Of a DNA stretch of 64,000 nt, positions 1 through 8,356 are shown one piece after another. The stretch spans positions 558,001 to 622,000 of the forward strand of contig NZ_LT629775.1 in assembly GCF_900105395.1 (NCBI RefSeq), written 5' to 3'. This DNA comes from Streptomyces sp. TLI_053 (GTDB lineage Bacteria; Actinomycetota; Actinomycetes; Streptomycetales; Streptomycetaceae). Position numbers and translations under genes: made by a program. The notes beneath the pieces were generated by a model, which was not told the DNA's origin, did not search any database, and was given only the letters and a program-made list of their open reading frames with translations. Positions within the stretch are counted from its first letter, which is position 1, and each line of letters opens with the position of its first letter.

Positions 1-684
1 GTCCAGATCGAACTGTTCGCCACCCTCGACCTCGTCGCGCAGGCGCCCGGCGGACCGGACGAGGACCCGGTCGGGTTCCCGTTCGGGGGCTGGCAGGCGC
101 CCCTGCTGAACGAGGTCACCGGGGCGCAGATCGTCGCCGCGTACGAGGGCACGGACGCCCTGCTGCTCGGCCGGCGGACGTACGACATCTTCGCCGCGTA
201 CTGGCCGCACCAGAAGGACGGCGAGATCGCCGAGCTGTTCAACCGCGTCCCGAAGTACGTGGCCTCCCGCGGCACGCCGGACCTCCCCTGGGACGGCTCC
301 ACGCAGCTCGGCCCGGACCTGGCCGCCGCCGTGCGCGAGATCCGTGACCGGCACGAGAACGTGAAGGTCGTCGGCAGCCTCGACCTGGTGCAGACGCTGC
401 TGCGGGAGCGGCTGTTCGACCGCCTCGACCTCTGGGTGCACCCGATCGTGCTCGGCGTCGGGAAGAAGGTGTTCGACGGCGGCGCCGTTCCCACCAACCT
501 CGCCCTCCTCGAGCCGCCGGTCGCCGGACCGGAGGGCACCGTCTACCTGCGCTACGCCCGCACCGACGGCACCCCGGCGACGGGCGACATGAGCGCGCCG
601 GACCGGGGGCTGGGGCGCGACGGCGACAACGGCAGCGGCAACGACGGTGGCAGCGGCACCGGCGGCACCAGCAACGGCCGGTGA
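1..684 (+). CDS. Dihydrofolate reductase-family (RibD C-terminal) protein, 5' end missing
   Basis: The frame is open from base 1, so the gene starts just outside the window; only about 5-10 residues should be missing. The product belongs to the RibD C-terminal/DHFR-like reductase family, NADPH-dependent reductases of unproven substrate in actinobacteria. The visible features fit: an LDLVAQ strand near the start, ALLLGRRTYDIFAAYW (family signature LGRxTY), VVGSLDLVQTLL, and the closing DRLDLWVHPIVLGVGKKVF block. The C-terminal 35 residues are a Gly/Asp/Asn-rich tail absent from typical members, probably disordered. It ends 6 bases before the next gene, so the two are probably co-transcribed. 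A second family member lies at 35207-35767. Confidence 0.85.
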   Translation, partial: VQIELFATLDLVAQAPGGPDEDPVGFPFGGWQAPLLNEVTGAQIVAAYEGTDALLLGRRTYDIFAAYWPHQKDGEIAELFNRVPKYVASRGTPDLPWDGSTQLGPDLAAAVREIRDRHENVKVVGSLDLVQTLLRERLFDRLDLWVHPIVLGVGKKVFDGGAVPTNLALLEPPVAGPEGTVYLRYARTDGTPATGDMSAPDRGLGRDGDNGSGNDGGSGTGGTSNGR

Positions 685-690
685 CCTGAG

Positions 691-1584
691 ATGGCCACCG
701 TCGCCGTCAACGGCACCGTCCTCGGCATCGAGTCCTTCGGCGACCACGACGCGCCGCTCCTCCTGCTCGCGGGCGGGCCGACCATGCTCTCCTGGCCCGA
801 CGCGCTCTGCGAACGGCTCGCCGCCGGCGGGCGCCGCGTGGTGCGCTACGACCTGCGCGACAGCGGCGAGTCGGCGACGGTGGACCCGCAGGCGCCCGCC
901 TACACCCTGCGCGACCTGGCCGCCGACGCCGCCGCCCTCGCCCGCGCCCTGGGCGCGGCGCCCGCGCACCTCGCGGGGAACGGCGTCGGCGGGATGGTCG
1001 CCCAGGTCGCCGCCCTCGACCACCCCGACGCGTTCTCCGCCCTCACCCTGGCCGGCACCCGCGCCGTCGCCCCCGGTCCTCCCGACGACGACCTCCCCGA
1101 CCACGACCGGGCGACCATGGGCCGATTGTTCGCCCGCCCAATGCCGGACTGGACCGACCGGGAGGCGGTCGCGGAGTTCGCCGCCACCGGCGCGAGCATC
1201 CGCGGCGACGACCCCGCCGCCGCCCGCGCCACCGCCGCCCGCATCTGGGACCGCACCCCGGGCAGCGACCCGGCGGTCCACCTCGCCAACCAGCTGGGCA
1301 CGGTCTTCGCCCGCCTCGACTGCCGACCCCGCTGGCGCGAGCGCCTGCCCACGCTCGACCTCCCCACCCTGGTCGTCCACGGCCGCCACGACCCGCTCTT
1401 CCCCCTCGGCAACGGCGCGGCCCTCGCCCACGAGATCCCAGACGCCCGACTGCTCGTCCTCGACCACGCCGCGATCGCGATCCCCGACGCGGCGGTCGAC
1501 GAGGTCGCCGCCGCGATGCTCGCCCTCGAACGGACACTCCCGTCCGGACGGCGGCTCGGGACGGGCGGGCGGCGCACGGGCTGA
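691..1584 (+). CDS. Alpha/beta-hydrolase fold protein lacking catalytic Ser and His
   Basis: This 297-residue protein has the alpha/beta-hydrolase fold layout of the RdmC/aclacinomycin-methylesterase-like group: an early LLLLAGGP strand, an RYDLRDSGES strand-turn, an HLAGN elbow, and VVHGRHDPLFP near the C-terminus. The nucleophile elbow, usually GxSxGG, reads GNGVGG, so the Ser is Gly. Where relatives have GHDLP, this protein has IAIP, so the usual base His is Ile; an Asp in HDPLFP remains. The fold looks intact and the frame is clean. It may be a non-catalytic binding protein or use different chemistry. The ATG was chosen for its position 6 bases after the upstream stop. It probably shares an operon with the upstream reductase. 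Confidence 0.85.
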   Translation: MATVAVNGTVLGIESFGDHDAPLLLLAGGPTMLSWPDALCERLAAGGRRVVRYDLRDSGESATVDPQAPAYTLRDLAADAAALARALGAAPAHLAGNGVGGMVAQVAALDHPDAFSALTLAGTRAVAPGPPDDDLPDHDRATMGRLFARPMPDWTDREAVAEFAATGASIRGDDPAAARATAARIWDRTPGSDPAVHLANQLGTVFARLDCRPRWRERLPTLDLPTLVVHGRHDPLFPLGNGAALAHEIPDARLLVLDHAAIAIPDAAVDEVAAAMLALERTLPSGRRLGTGGRRTG

Positions 1585-1755
1585 CGGGCCGGTTCTCCGG
1601 CGCCTGCTCTCGGCGCCGCCGCGGACCGCGGCGGCGCCGACCTGCTCAAGGTGTCAGGTCGCAAACGGGGGGTGGAGCGGGGAAGGGCCCGGGCCGGGGA
1701 CCCGCCGGACGGCTGTGGTGATCGACACCGGCCCCGACCCGGAAGAATGGGCCGG

Positions 1756-2013
1756 GTGACCAGCACCCAGCCCCTCCCCCGCGGCCTCACCGCCCTGATC
1801 CCCGACGCCCGAACCAGGGCCACGCCCGGTGAGCGCGCCGCCTCCCAGCTGCTCCACCTGCGCGAGGCCACCGTGCCGGTCCCGCTCCTCGCCGCGGCCG
1901 CCGAGCTGATCACGCCCCAGCTGAAGGACCCCGACCCGGCCACCCAGGAGGCGGCCGCGGCGGTCCACGCGCTCCTCCTCGCCGCCATCGAGGGCGCCGC
2001 CCCCGACCGGTAG
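1756..2013 (+). CDS. Small hypothetical protein (85 residues)
   Basis: I do not recognise this protein. It is Ala/Leu-rich and mostly helical in appearance, with no Cys, no signal peptide and no membrane segment: a short VTSTQPLPRGLTALIP start followed by amphipathic stretches. I chose the GTG at 1756 because GGAAGA at 1741-1746 sits 9 bases before it; an in-frame ATG at 1747 would leave almost no spacing. The frame stays open further upstream (to 1651), but that extension is Arg/Gly-rich like a shadow reading. Codon third positions are strongly GC, which supports coding. Confidence 0.5.
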   Translation: MTSTQPLPRGLTALIPDARTRATPGERAASQLLHLREATVPVPLLAAAAELITPQLKDPDPATQEAAAAVHALLLAAIEGAAPDR

Positions 2014-2222
2014 CCCGCACGTTCCGGCGGGCCCCGGGTCGGAACCCCTACGGCACGGGAGCGGGGCCCGCGGACGGTGGCAGCAGGCAGGGGGTGATGA
2101 CGCTCAGGTACATACGGTCCCCGGTACCGGTAGTGGAGGCAGTGGCCGAGTAGCGGCTGCTGGGGTGGAAGGCCCTCGTCGGGGTGCGGGGAGGACGGGT
2201 CCCGACGAAGCTCTCGCAATTC

Positions 2223-2792
2223 TCAGGCGCTCTCGCAGTGGCGGCCCGCCGCGGCGAGGGCGCTGCGCCGGATGAGGCCGACACCCGGGCGGATCAGGAG
2301 CCAGTACGCCGCGAACCGTCGCCTCGCGCGCGCGTCGGTCCCCTGGATCCGGGTCTCCGTCACCAGCCGCGAGCCGCTGCCGTGGGCGAACACCTCGTGC
2401 GAGATGACCGCCTTCGCCCAGCCCGGCTCGGCGAACGCGGCGAACGCCGCGCCGTCCCCCGGTCGCGCCGGCTCCCGCGGCACCGGGCTCCAGAACCGCG
2501 CGACCCGGCCGAGCACCAGGGCCCGCCCCGGCTCGTCGGCCAGGGTCACCCAGCGGTCGTCCCTGCGGAACAGCTCCGCCAGGGGCACCGAGCGGTCCAG
2601 CAGGTCGGGGCCCGTGTTCCGCAGGCGCGAGGGCAGCGTCCGCAGTGCCAGCAGCATCCGGGGCAGCGGAAGGTCGGCCAGCGTCACCCTCTGCAGCGCC
2701 GCCCAGACCTCCTCCGGCGGCGCCGCCAGAGTGATCCCGTGAACCGCTCGGTGCCCGTACACGGGCAGGAACCGATCCAGCGTCTCGTCCAT
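2223..2792 (-). CDS. SRPBCC (START-like) family protein
   Basis: This 189-residue protein resembles SRPBCC/polyketide-cyclase-like domains: the segment GITLAAPPEEVWAALQRVTLADLP matches the family's first strand and helix, and the closing VFAHGSGSRLVTETRIQGTDARARRRF followed by FAAYWLLIRPGVGLIRR matches its last strands and long C-terminal helix. Members bind small hydrophobic ligands in a helix-grip fold; the ligand here is unknown. The ATG at 2792 follows GGAAAGG at a good distance. The reading frame upstream of it is Arg/Gly/Pro-rich and was rejected. It is divergent from the MFS gene at 3075, with about 280 bases between them. Confidence 0.75.
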   Translation of the reverse strand: MDETLDRFLPVYGHRAVHGITLAAPPEEVWAALQRVTLADLPLPRMLLALRTLPSRLRNTGPDLLDRSVPLAELFRRDDRWVTLADEPGRALVLGRVARFWSPVPREPARPGDGAAFAAFAEPGWAKAVISHEVFAHGSGSRLVTETRIQGTDARARRRFAAYWLLIRPGVGLIRRSALAAAGRHCESA

Positions 2793-3074
2793 GGGGAACA
2801 GGCCTTTCCGAAGTCCGGAGCCGAGTACGGGGCCCGGTGTCCGGCGCTGCGGACCCGGTCGTCCACCCGGCCGGCCGGGTGAACGCACCCCCATCGCCAG
2901 CATGGCCCGCCGCATCCCCAACCACCAGACCCGGCAGCGGAGTTGCCGGAACCGGACACCGGCAGGCCCGGTGGGCGGGATGCGCCGGACGAACGGGGCG
3001 ATGTGGTGTGGTGTGGTCGTGCGGGATCCGGGCAGACGCCGGGAGTCCTACCGGCGCGAGGGAAGGAGTTCGCC

Positions 3075-4592
3075 ATGTCCGACCCGGTGGAGGGAGCGGG
3101 GCGAGAGGTGCGGCAACGGCCGCCCGCCCAGGACCGCCCCGGCGACGGGGTCGTCGAGACCGACGTCCCCGCGCGGCTGGACCGGCTGCCGTGGTCCCGC
3201 TGGCACTGGCGGATCGTGATCGGGCTGGGGACGGTCTGGATCCTCGACGGCCTCGAGGTCACGATCGTCGGCAACATGGCGGCCCGGCTCGCGGAGAGCG
3301 GCAGCGGGATCACCATCACGACCACCCAGGTCACCACGATCGCCGCCGCCGTCTACGTCGCGGGGGCGTGCAGCGGCGCGCTGTTCTTCGGCTGGCTGAC
3401 CGACCGGCTGGGCCGCAAGAAGCTCTTCATGATCACCCTGGCCGTGTACCTGGCGGCCACCGCCGTCACCGCGTTCTCGTGGTCCGCCTGGTTCTTCTTC
3501 CTCTGTCGCTTCTTCACCGGATTCGGCATCGGCGGCGAGTACGCGGCGATCAACTCCGCGATCGACGAGCTGATCCCGGCCCGGGTGCGCGGCCGGATCG
3601 ATCTGGTGATCAACGGCAGCTTCTGGATCGGCGCGGCGATCGGCGCCTTCGCCTCGATCGCCCTGCTGAACACCGCCCTGTTCGCGACCGACCTGGGCTG
3701 GCGGCTGGCCTTCGGCATCGGCGTGGCCCTCGGCCTGGTCATCCTGCTGGTGCGCCGGCACGTCCCGGAGAGTCCGCGCTGGCTGTTCACCCACGGCCGG
3801 GCCGAGGAGGCCGAGGAGGTGGTGGCCGAGGCCGAACGCATCGTGCGGGAGGAGTACGGCCGCGAGCTGCCGCCCGTCGAGGGCGGACCGATCCGCATCC
3901 GGGAGCGCGGCCCGCTCGGCTTCGGCACCATCGCCCGCACGGTCGTCACCCGCTATCCGCGCCGCACCGTGCTCGGCCTGTCCCTGTTCATCGGGCAGGC
4001 CTTCCTCTACAACGCGGTGACCTTCGGCTACGCGGTGATCCTCACCAAGTTCTTCGCCGTCCCCGAGGGCGACACCGGGTACTACTTCGCGGTGATCGCG
4101 GTCGGCAACTTCCTCGGTCCGCTGCTGCTGGGCGGCCTGTTCGACTCCGTCGGGCGCAAGCCGATGATCGCCGGCACCTACATCGGCTCCGGTGTGCTGC
4201 TGTTCGGCACCGCGCTGCTCTTCCAGCAGGGCTCCCTGTCCGCCGTGACCATGACCGCCTGCTGGACGGCCGTCCTGTTCCTGGCCTCCGCGGGCGCCAG
4301 CTCCGCCTACCTGACGGTCAGCGAGATCTTCCCGCTGGAGACCAGGGCGATGTGCATCGCCTTCTTCTACGCCGTCGGCACCGCCGTCGGCGGCATCAGC
4401 GGCCCGTTGCTCTTCAACGGCCTGGTGGGCAGCGGAAAGGTCTCCGACACCACCCTGGCCTTCTGCATCGGCGCCACCCTGATGACCCTCGCCGGACTGG
4501 TCGAGGCGGCGATCGGCGTCAAGGCCGAACGGCGCAGCCTGGAGTCACTGGCCGCTCCGCTCAGCGCCGTCGAACCCGAACGGACCGGGTAG
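3075..4592 (+). CDS. MFS transporter, sugar/metabolite porter type
   Basis: This 505-residue protein has 12 predicted membrane segments after a charged 45-residue N-terminal tail. Family marks are the loop 2-3 motif GWLTDRLGRKKLF, its second-half copy DSVGRKPMI, the sugar-porter signature PESPRWLFTHGRAEEAEEVV with a central cytoplasmic loop, and FTGFGIGGEYAAINSAIDELIP. These place it with proton-coupled sugar, aromatic acid or osmolyte carriers in the cytoplasmic membrane; the substrate cannot be read. The start follows a strong GGAAGGAG at 3061-3068. It is a single gene, convergent with the efflux gene at 4644 across a tandem repeat. Confidence 0.9.
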   Translation: MSDPVEGAGREVRQRPPAQDRPGDGVVETDVPARLDRLPWSRWHWRIVIGLGTVWILDGLEVTIVGNMAARLAESGSGITITTTQVTTIAAAVYVAGACSGALFFGWLTDRLGRKKLFMITLAVYLAATAVTAFSWSAWFFFLCRFFTGFGIGGEYAAINSAIDELIPARVRGRIDLVINGSFWIGAAIGAFASIALLNTALFATDLGWRLAFGIGVALGLVILLVRRHVPESPRWLFTHGRAEEAEEVVAEAERIVREEYGRELPPVEGGPIRIRERGPLGFGTIARTVVTRYPRRTVLGLSLFIGQAFLYNAVTFGYAVILTKFFAVPEGDTGYYFAVIAVGNFLGPLLLGGLFDSVGRKPMIAGTYIGSGVLLFGTALLFQQGSLSAVTMTACWTAVLFLASAGASSAYLTVSEIFPLETRAMCIAFFYAVGTAVGGISGPLLFNGLVGSGKVSDTTLAFCIGATLMTLAGLVEAAIGVKAERRSLESLAAPLSAVEPERTG

Positions 4593-4657
4593 GACGGGCG
4601 AGGGATACGGCCGAGGAGTACGGGCGAGGGCCACGGCCGAGTGCTACGGACGGGGTG
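4593..4657. repeat. Five imperfect 13-bp tandem repeats
   Basis: Starting at the stop codon of the MFS gene, five 13-bp units follow in register (4593, 4606, 4619, 4632, 4645), with consensus TACGGNCGAGGGN. The last unit overlaps the 3' end of the convergent efflux gene. Confidence 0.85.
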
Positions 4658-6284
4658 CGCGGGCTCGGTCCGCGGAGCGGCGCGGTGCGAGCGCGCACCA
4701 GGTGAGGACGGCGCCCAGGGCGGACAGGGCGGCGAGGACGAGGCCGAGGGTGTGGAAGGCGTCGGTGAAACCCTCGGCCAGGGCGGCGCGATGGGCCTCG
4801 TCCACCCGGCCCTGGACGGCGTGCCCGGCCAGCCGGGTCGCGGCCTCGGAGGGGAGGCCGCCGCCCGTCGACCGGGCGGCGGTGAGCGTCGTGAGCAGGG
4901 CGGCCGCGCCGGCGACGGCCACCGACTCACCGGTGATCCGCATCGTGTTGAAGATGCCCGCCGCGGCGCCGGCGTTCTCGACCGGGACGGTGCCGACGGC
5001 GGCGTTGTCCATCACTCCGAACGCCAGCCCGACGCCCATGCCGAAGGGGAGCAGCGGAAGCGCCAGGGCCGGCCACGATCCGTCGCCGCGCAGGGTCGTC
5101 AGGAGCAGGGCGCCGACCATGATCAGCACGGAGGCGGCGGTCAGCACCGCCCGCACGGAGGTGCGCGCGGCCAGCCGGGCGGCGGCGAGCGGCAGGAGCA
5201 GCACCGGTGCGGTCATCGGCAGCAGGAGCAGTCCGCTGGCCGAGGTCGAACGGCCGGCGACGCCCTGGAGGTAGGCGGGCAGGTAGACCAGCAGGACGAC
5301 GAAGCCGAGGGTGACGGTGAAGGGCTGGCAGACCAGCGCGGCGAACTCGGGCCTGCGGAACAGCCGGACGTCGAACATCGCGCGCTCGCCCAGACGGACC
5401 TCCACCGCGGCGAACAGCACCACCAGCGCCACGGCCGCGGCGAGCAGCAGCAGGGTGCCCGGTGCGGCCCAGCCCGCGGCCCCGGCCCGGACGAAGGCGA
5501 GCGAAAGGAAGGCCAGTCCGGCGGTGAAGGCGGCCGGCCCGGCCAGGTCCAGGGCGGTCCCGGCGGGGTTGCGGGACTCCGGGGCGCGGGTCGCGCACAA
5601 CCAGGCGGGCACCGACATCACCGCGACCAGGAGGAACACCGAGCGCCAGCCGGCCAGTTCGACCAGGACCCCGGCGAGCGGCGGCCCGATCGCCAGGCCC
5701 GTGCCGAACGACGTGCCGAGGATCCCGAAGGCCAGCTGTCGGCGCCGGCCGGACGTGGCGTGAGCCAGTACCGCCGCGCCCGAGGCCAGGACGGCCGCCG
5801 CACCGCATCCCTGGACCGCCCGGGCCGCGTCCGCCAGGGCCATCGAGGGCGACAGTGCGACCAGCAGCGACATCGCACCGACCAGGGCGATGCCGGTCAG
5901 CAGGACGCGGCGGCGGCCGAACCGGTCCGCGAGGCCGCCGGCCGCGAGCGGCAGGGCGGCGAACGTGACGTTGAAGGCGTTCAGCATCCACTGCGCGGAG
6001 CCGGTCGAGGAGCCCAGCCGGGCGGCCATGTCCGGCAGGGCGACCGCCGCCCCGGTGACGGAGAACGGCAGCATCACTCCGGCGGAGGCGACCGCGAGCA
6101 CCGTCGGCCAGTAGCCGCGCCCGATGTCGCCGCCACCGCCGCCGGTCCGGGTCCCGGACCGGGTCCGAGTCCCGGACCGGGCCGGGGACGGTGGCGGCGA
6201 CGGGGCGGCGAGGGCAGGAGGGGCAGCGAGGGCGAGCGGGGCGGAGTGCCCGGTTCGCGCGGAAGGGGCGGAAGGAGTGGACAT
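4644..6284 (-). CDS. MFS drug efflux transporter, DHA2 (EmrB/QacA) type
   Basis: This protein of 546 residues has about 14 membrane segments after a Ser/Pro/Ala-rich N-terminal tail with Gly/Thr/Arg repeats. Seen motifs are GGLADRFGRRRVLLTG (loop 2-3), GNDxAL-type helix 1 VTGAAVALPDMAARLG, SAQWMLNAFNVTFAALPL, and the helix 5 antiporter motif as LGTSFGTGLAIGPPLAGVLVE. It should export drugs or hydrophobic metabolites by proton antiport. I chose the ATG at 6284 (MSTPSAPS); no strong ribosome binding site precedes it, and an upstream start at 6317 is possible. It is divergent from the MmyB-like regulator at 6399 with a gap of only 114 bases, so that regulator is the obvious candidate to control it. 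Confidence 0.88.
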   Translation of the reverse strand: MSTPSAPSARTGHSAPLALAAPPALAAPSPPPSPARSGTRTRSGTRTGGGGGDIGRGYWPTVLAVASAGVMLPFSVTGAAVALPDMAARLGSSTGSAQWMLNAFNVTFAALPLAAGGLADRFGRRRVLLTGIALVGAMSLLVALSPSMALADAARAVQGCGAAAVLASGAAVLAHATSGRRRQLAFGILGTSFGTGLAIGPPLAGVLVELAGWRSVFLLVAVMSVPAWLCATRAPESRNPAGTALDLAGPAAFTAGLAFLSLAFVRAGAAGWAAPGTLLLLAAAVALVVLFAAVEVRLGERAMFDVRLFRRPEFAALVCQPFTVTLGFVVLLVYLPAYLQGVAGRSTSASGLLLLPMTAPVLLLPLAAARLAARTSVRAVLTAASVLIMVGALLLTTLRGDGSWPALALPLLPFGMGVGLAFGVMDNAAVGTVPVENAGAAAGIFNTMRITGESVAVAGAAALLTTLTAARSTGGGLPSEAATRLAGHAVQGRVDEAHRAALAEGFTDAFHTLGLVLAALSALGAVLTWCALAPRRSADRARAPRP

Positions 6285-6398
6285 GACGTCGATCGTTCGC
6301 GAGGACCACCCGCGCATGAAGGACCCGCCGTTCCCTGGGACCGACAGGGCCACCCTCCCGCCGCCGCACCCCCCGCCGGCACCTCCATACTGGAACGC

Positions 6399-7265
6399 AT
6401 GGCCGGGACGAACACGATCAGCGACAGGCTCGGTGACTACCTTCGGGCGCGGCGCGCCCTGGTGTCACCGGCGGACGTGGGCCTGCCGCCGACCGGCCGC
6501 CGCCGCGTGCCCGGACTGCGACGCGAAGAGGTCGCCGAACTGGTCGGGCTGAGCACCGACTACTACGTCCGCCTGGAGCAGGGACGCGCCGACCGTCCGT
6601 CCGACCAGGTCCTCGACGCTCTCGGCCGAGCCCTGAGGCTCGGATCCGCCGAACGCGCCCATCTGCACGACCTGGCCCGGCCGCCCCGCCCGGCCCGGAC
6701 GACGGCAGCGGCCGGTGTCCGGAGCGAGGTGCTGCGCCCGGCGGTGCGGCAGGTCGTCGAGGCCGTCCCCGTCTCCCCCGCCCTGGTCATGAACGATCGG
6801 AGCGACGTCCTGGCCTGGAACCGGCCGGCGACCGCTCTGATCGCCGACTTCCCCAACTTGGCGCCGCGCGAGCGGAACATGGCCCGACGGATCTTCCTGG
6901 CCCCGGACGCCCGCGAGGTCCACTCCGACTGGGACGAGGCCGCGCGCACCACGGTCGGCGTCCTGCGCATGGCCGCCGGGCGGCGCCCGCACGACCCGGA
7001 ACTCGTGCGCCTCGTCGGCGAACTGTCGCTGGGCAGCGACAGCTTCCGCAAGCTGTGGGCCGGCCACCATGTGCACGAGAAGACCCACGGCCCCAAGCGC
7101 TTCCGGCATCCCGTCGTCGGCGATGTCGCGCTGACCTACGAGACCTTCCAGGTCCCGGGCGCCGCCCACCACGTCCTCGTGGTCTACACGGCCCCGCCCG
7201 GCAGCCCCGCCGAGCAGGCCCTGCACCTCCTCGACCGGTCCGACGGTGTGCCCGCGGTCCGCTGA
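6399..7265 (+). CDS. MmyB-like helix-turn-helix transcriptional regulator
   Basis: This 288-residue protein has an N-terminal XRE-type domain, LGDYLRARRALVSPADVGLP then GRRRVPGLRREEVAELVGLSTDYYVRLEQGR (residues 10-62), typical of the MmyB-like family. From about residue 95 it has the MmyB ligand-binding PAS-like domain (ALVMNDRSDVLAWNRPA; then KLWAGHHVHEKTHGPKRFRHPVVGDVALTYE). Family members usually sit beside, and regulate, an exporter or reductase in response to a small ligand. Here it is divergent from the DHA2 pump. The same frame is open far upstream through the antisense of the pump gene, but only the part from 6399 has family sequence. Confidence 0.9.
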   Translation: MAGTNTISDRLGDYLRARRALVSPADVGLPPTGRRRVPGLRREEVAELVGLSTDYYVRLEQGRADRPSDQVLDALGRALRLGSAERAHLHDLARPPRPARTTAAAGVRSEVLRPAVRQVVEAVPVSPALVMNDRSDVLAWNRPATALIADFPNLAPRERNMARRIFLAPDAREVHSDWDEAARTTVGVLRMAAGRRPHDPELVRLVGELSLGSDSFRKLWAGHHVHEKTHGPKRFRHPVVGDVALTYETFQVPGAAHHVLVVYTAPPGSPAEQALHLLDRSDGVPAVR

Positions 7266-7482
7266 GGCCTCACCGCACGGAAGCCCGCCGGCCGACCGTG
7301 GTGATCTCCACCGCCCCGGGAAGGACGACGGCCGGGGGGCCGGGGGCGGGGGCGGAGACGGCTCCGCACGGGTGACGGGCGTTGCCGTGCGGGCCGGATC
7401 TCCCGGGCGGCGGCTCGGTACGGTGTCACCATCTGGGGCGTATCCGGCACGATTCGACCGGTTCCCCCTGGAGGATCCCCGT

Positions 7483-8082
7483 ATGAGCCGCCGCACCCAC
7501 CGCCCCGCCCTCCTCACGGCCCTGGCGCTCGCCGTCGCCCCGCTCGCCGGTTGCGGCGGTGTCGACGCCGGGACCGGTGGGCCCGGCCCGGTGGCCGCCG
7601 CGCCCCCGCCGCCCGAGAAGGCCTTCGGCCAGGCCTGCGCGACGATGACCGGCGACGGCACGGGCAGCCTCGACGCGATGGGCCGCCTGCCGGTGCTGGG
7701 CGCGATCGACCGGGCCAAGGACCTCTCCCAGTTGTCCGCCCTGGTCAAGACGGCCAAGGCGAAGGACATCTTCGACTCGATGGAGAACGTCACCGTCTTC
7801 GCCCCGAACGACGCGGCCTTCGCCAAACTGGGCGAGGACCAGAGGAAGGCCCTGGCCACCCAGCAGGGCGCCGGCGACCTGGTCCGCAAGCTCATCGTCG
7901 TCCGCGACCTGCGCAAGGACGATCTCCAGGACAAGCAGTACACCTCGCTCCAGGGTGCCGCGATCAAGGCCACCGGCAGCGGTGAGGACTACCGCGTCGG
8001 CGGCGCGCAGGTGCTCTGCGGCAGCATCAGGACGGCCAACGCGCGGCTCGCGATCCTGGACACCGTGCCGACCTTCGGCTGA
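7483..8082 (+). CDS. Fasciclin (FAS1) domain lipoprotein
   Basis: This 199-residue protein has a lipoprotein signal: basic SRRTHRP, a hydrophobic stretch, and lipobox LAGC near residue 23, followed by a Gly/Pro/Ala linker. One FAS1 domain fills the rest: ALVKTAKAKDIFDSMENVTVFAPNDAAFAKLGEDQRKAL (H1-like block), DLVRKLIVVRDLRKDDL, and TANARLAILDTVPTF (YVIDxVLxP-like end). FAS1 domains mediate cell-surface adhesion. The start ATG follows GAGGAT at 7471. It lies directly before the giant surface protein gene; the two are separated by a terminator-like hairpin and are probably separate transcripts with related surface roles. Confidence 0.88.
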   Translation: MSRRTHRPALLTALALAVAPLAGCGGVDAGTGGPGPVAAAPPPPEKAFGQACATMTGDGTGSLDAMGRLPVLGAIDRAKDLSQLSALVKTAKAKDIFDSMENVTVFAPNDAAFAKLGEDQRKALATQQGAGDLVRKLIVVRDLRKDDLQDKQYTSLQGAAIKATGSGEDYRVGGAQVLCGSIRTANARLAILDTVPTFG

Positions 8083-8122
8083 CGGCCGCAAGCGACGGGC
8101 GCCCAGGGCCGGTCCCGGGCAC

Positions 8123-8155
8123 AGCGGCCCCGCCCCACTCCGCCCCGGGGCCGCT
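8123..8155 (+). terminator. Hairpin terminator after the fasciclin gene
   Basis: Arms AGCGGCCCCG (8123-8132) and CGGGGCCGCT (8146-8155) pair perfectly around a 13-base loop. There is no U tract, as is common in streptomycetes. Confidence 0.6.
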
Positions 8156-8356
8156 CCACCCGACTGCGCCGAACGGTGACCCGGATGGGCCGAAAGCGCG
8201 GATTCCGGCACAAAAGCCGACTGACACGTCATCACGTCGCCCTCATGGGCACCCCTTCTCGGCAGTCTCTGATCTCATCTGCGTACATTCGCCTGATTTG
8301 TCGTGTTGTCCGCCCAGCTGGGCCCGTGCGCGCACGGTCGCGAGAGGAGACGCCGG

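Noticed and set aside
1043..1537. Arg/Gly-rich 164-codon minus-strand frame opposite the hydrolase
   Set aside because: Composition over 40% Arg plus Gly is a typical shadow of GC-rich sense codons.
4641..6398. Long upstream extension of the MmyB-like regulator frame (874 codons in total)
   Set aside because: The extension is the antisense of the DHA2 efflux gene and is Gly/Arg/Gln-rich without family sequence; the regulator domain starts at 6399.
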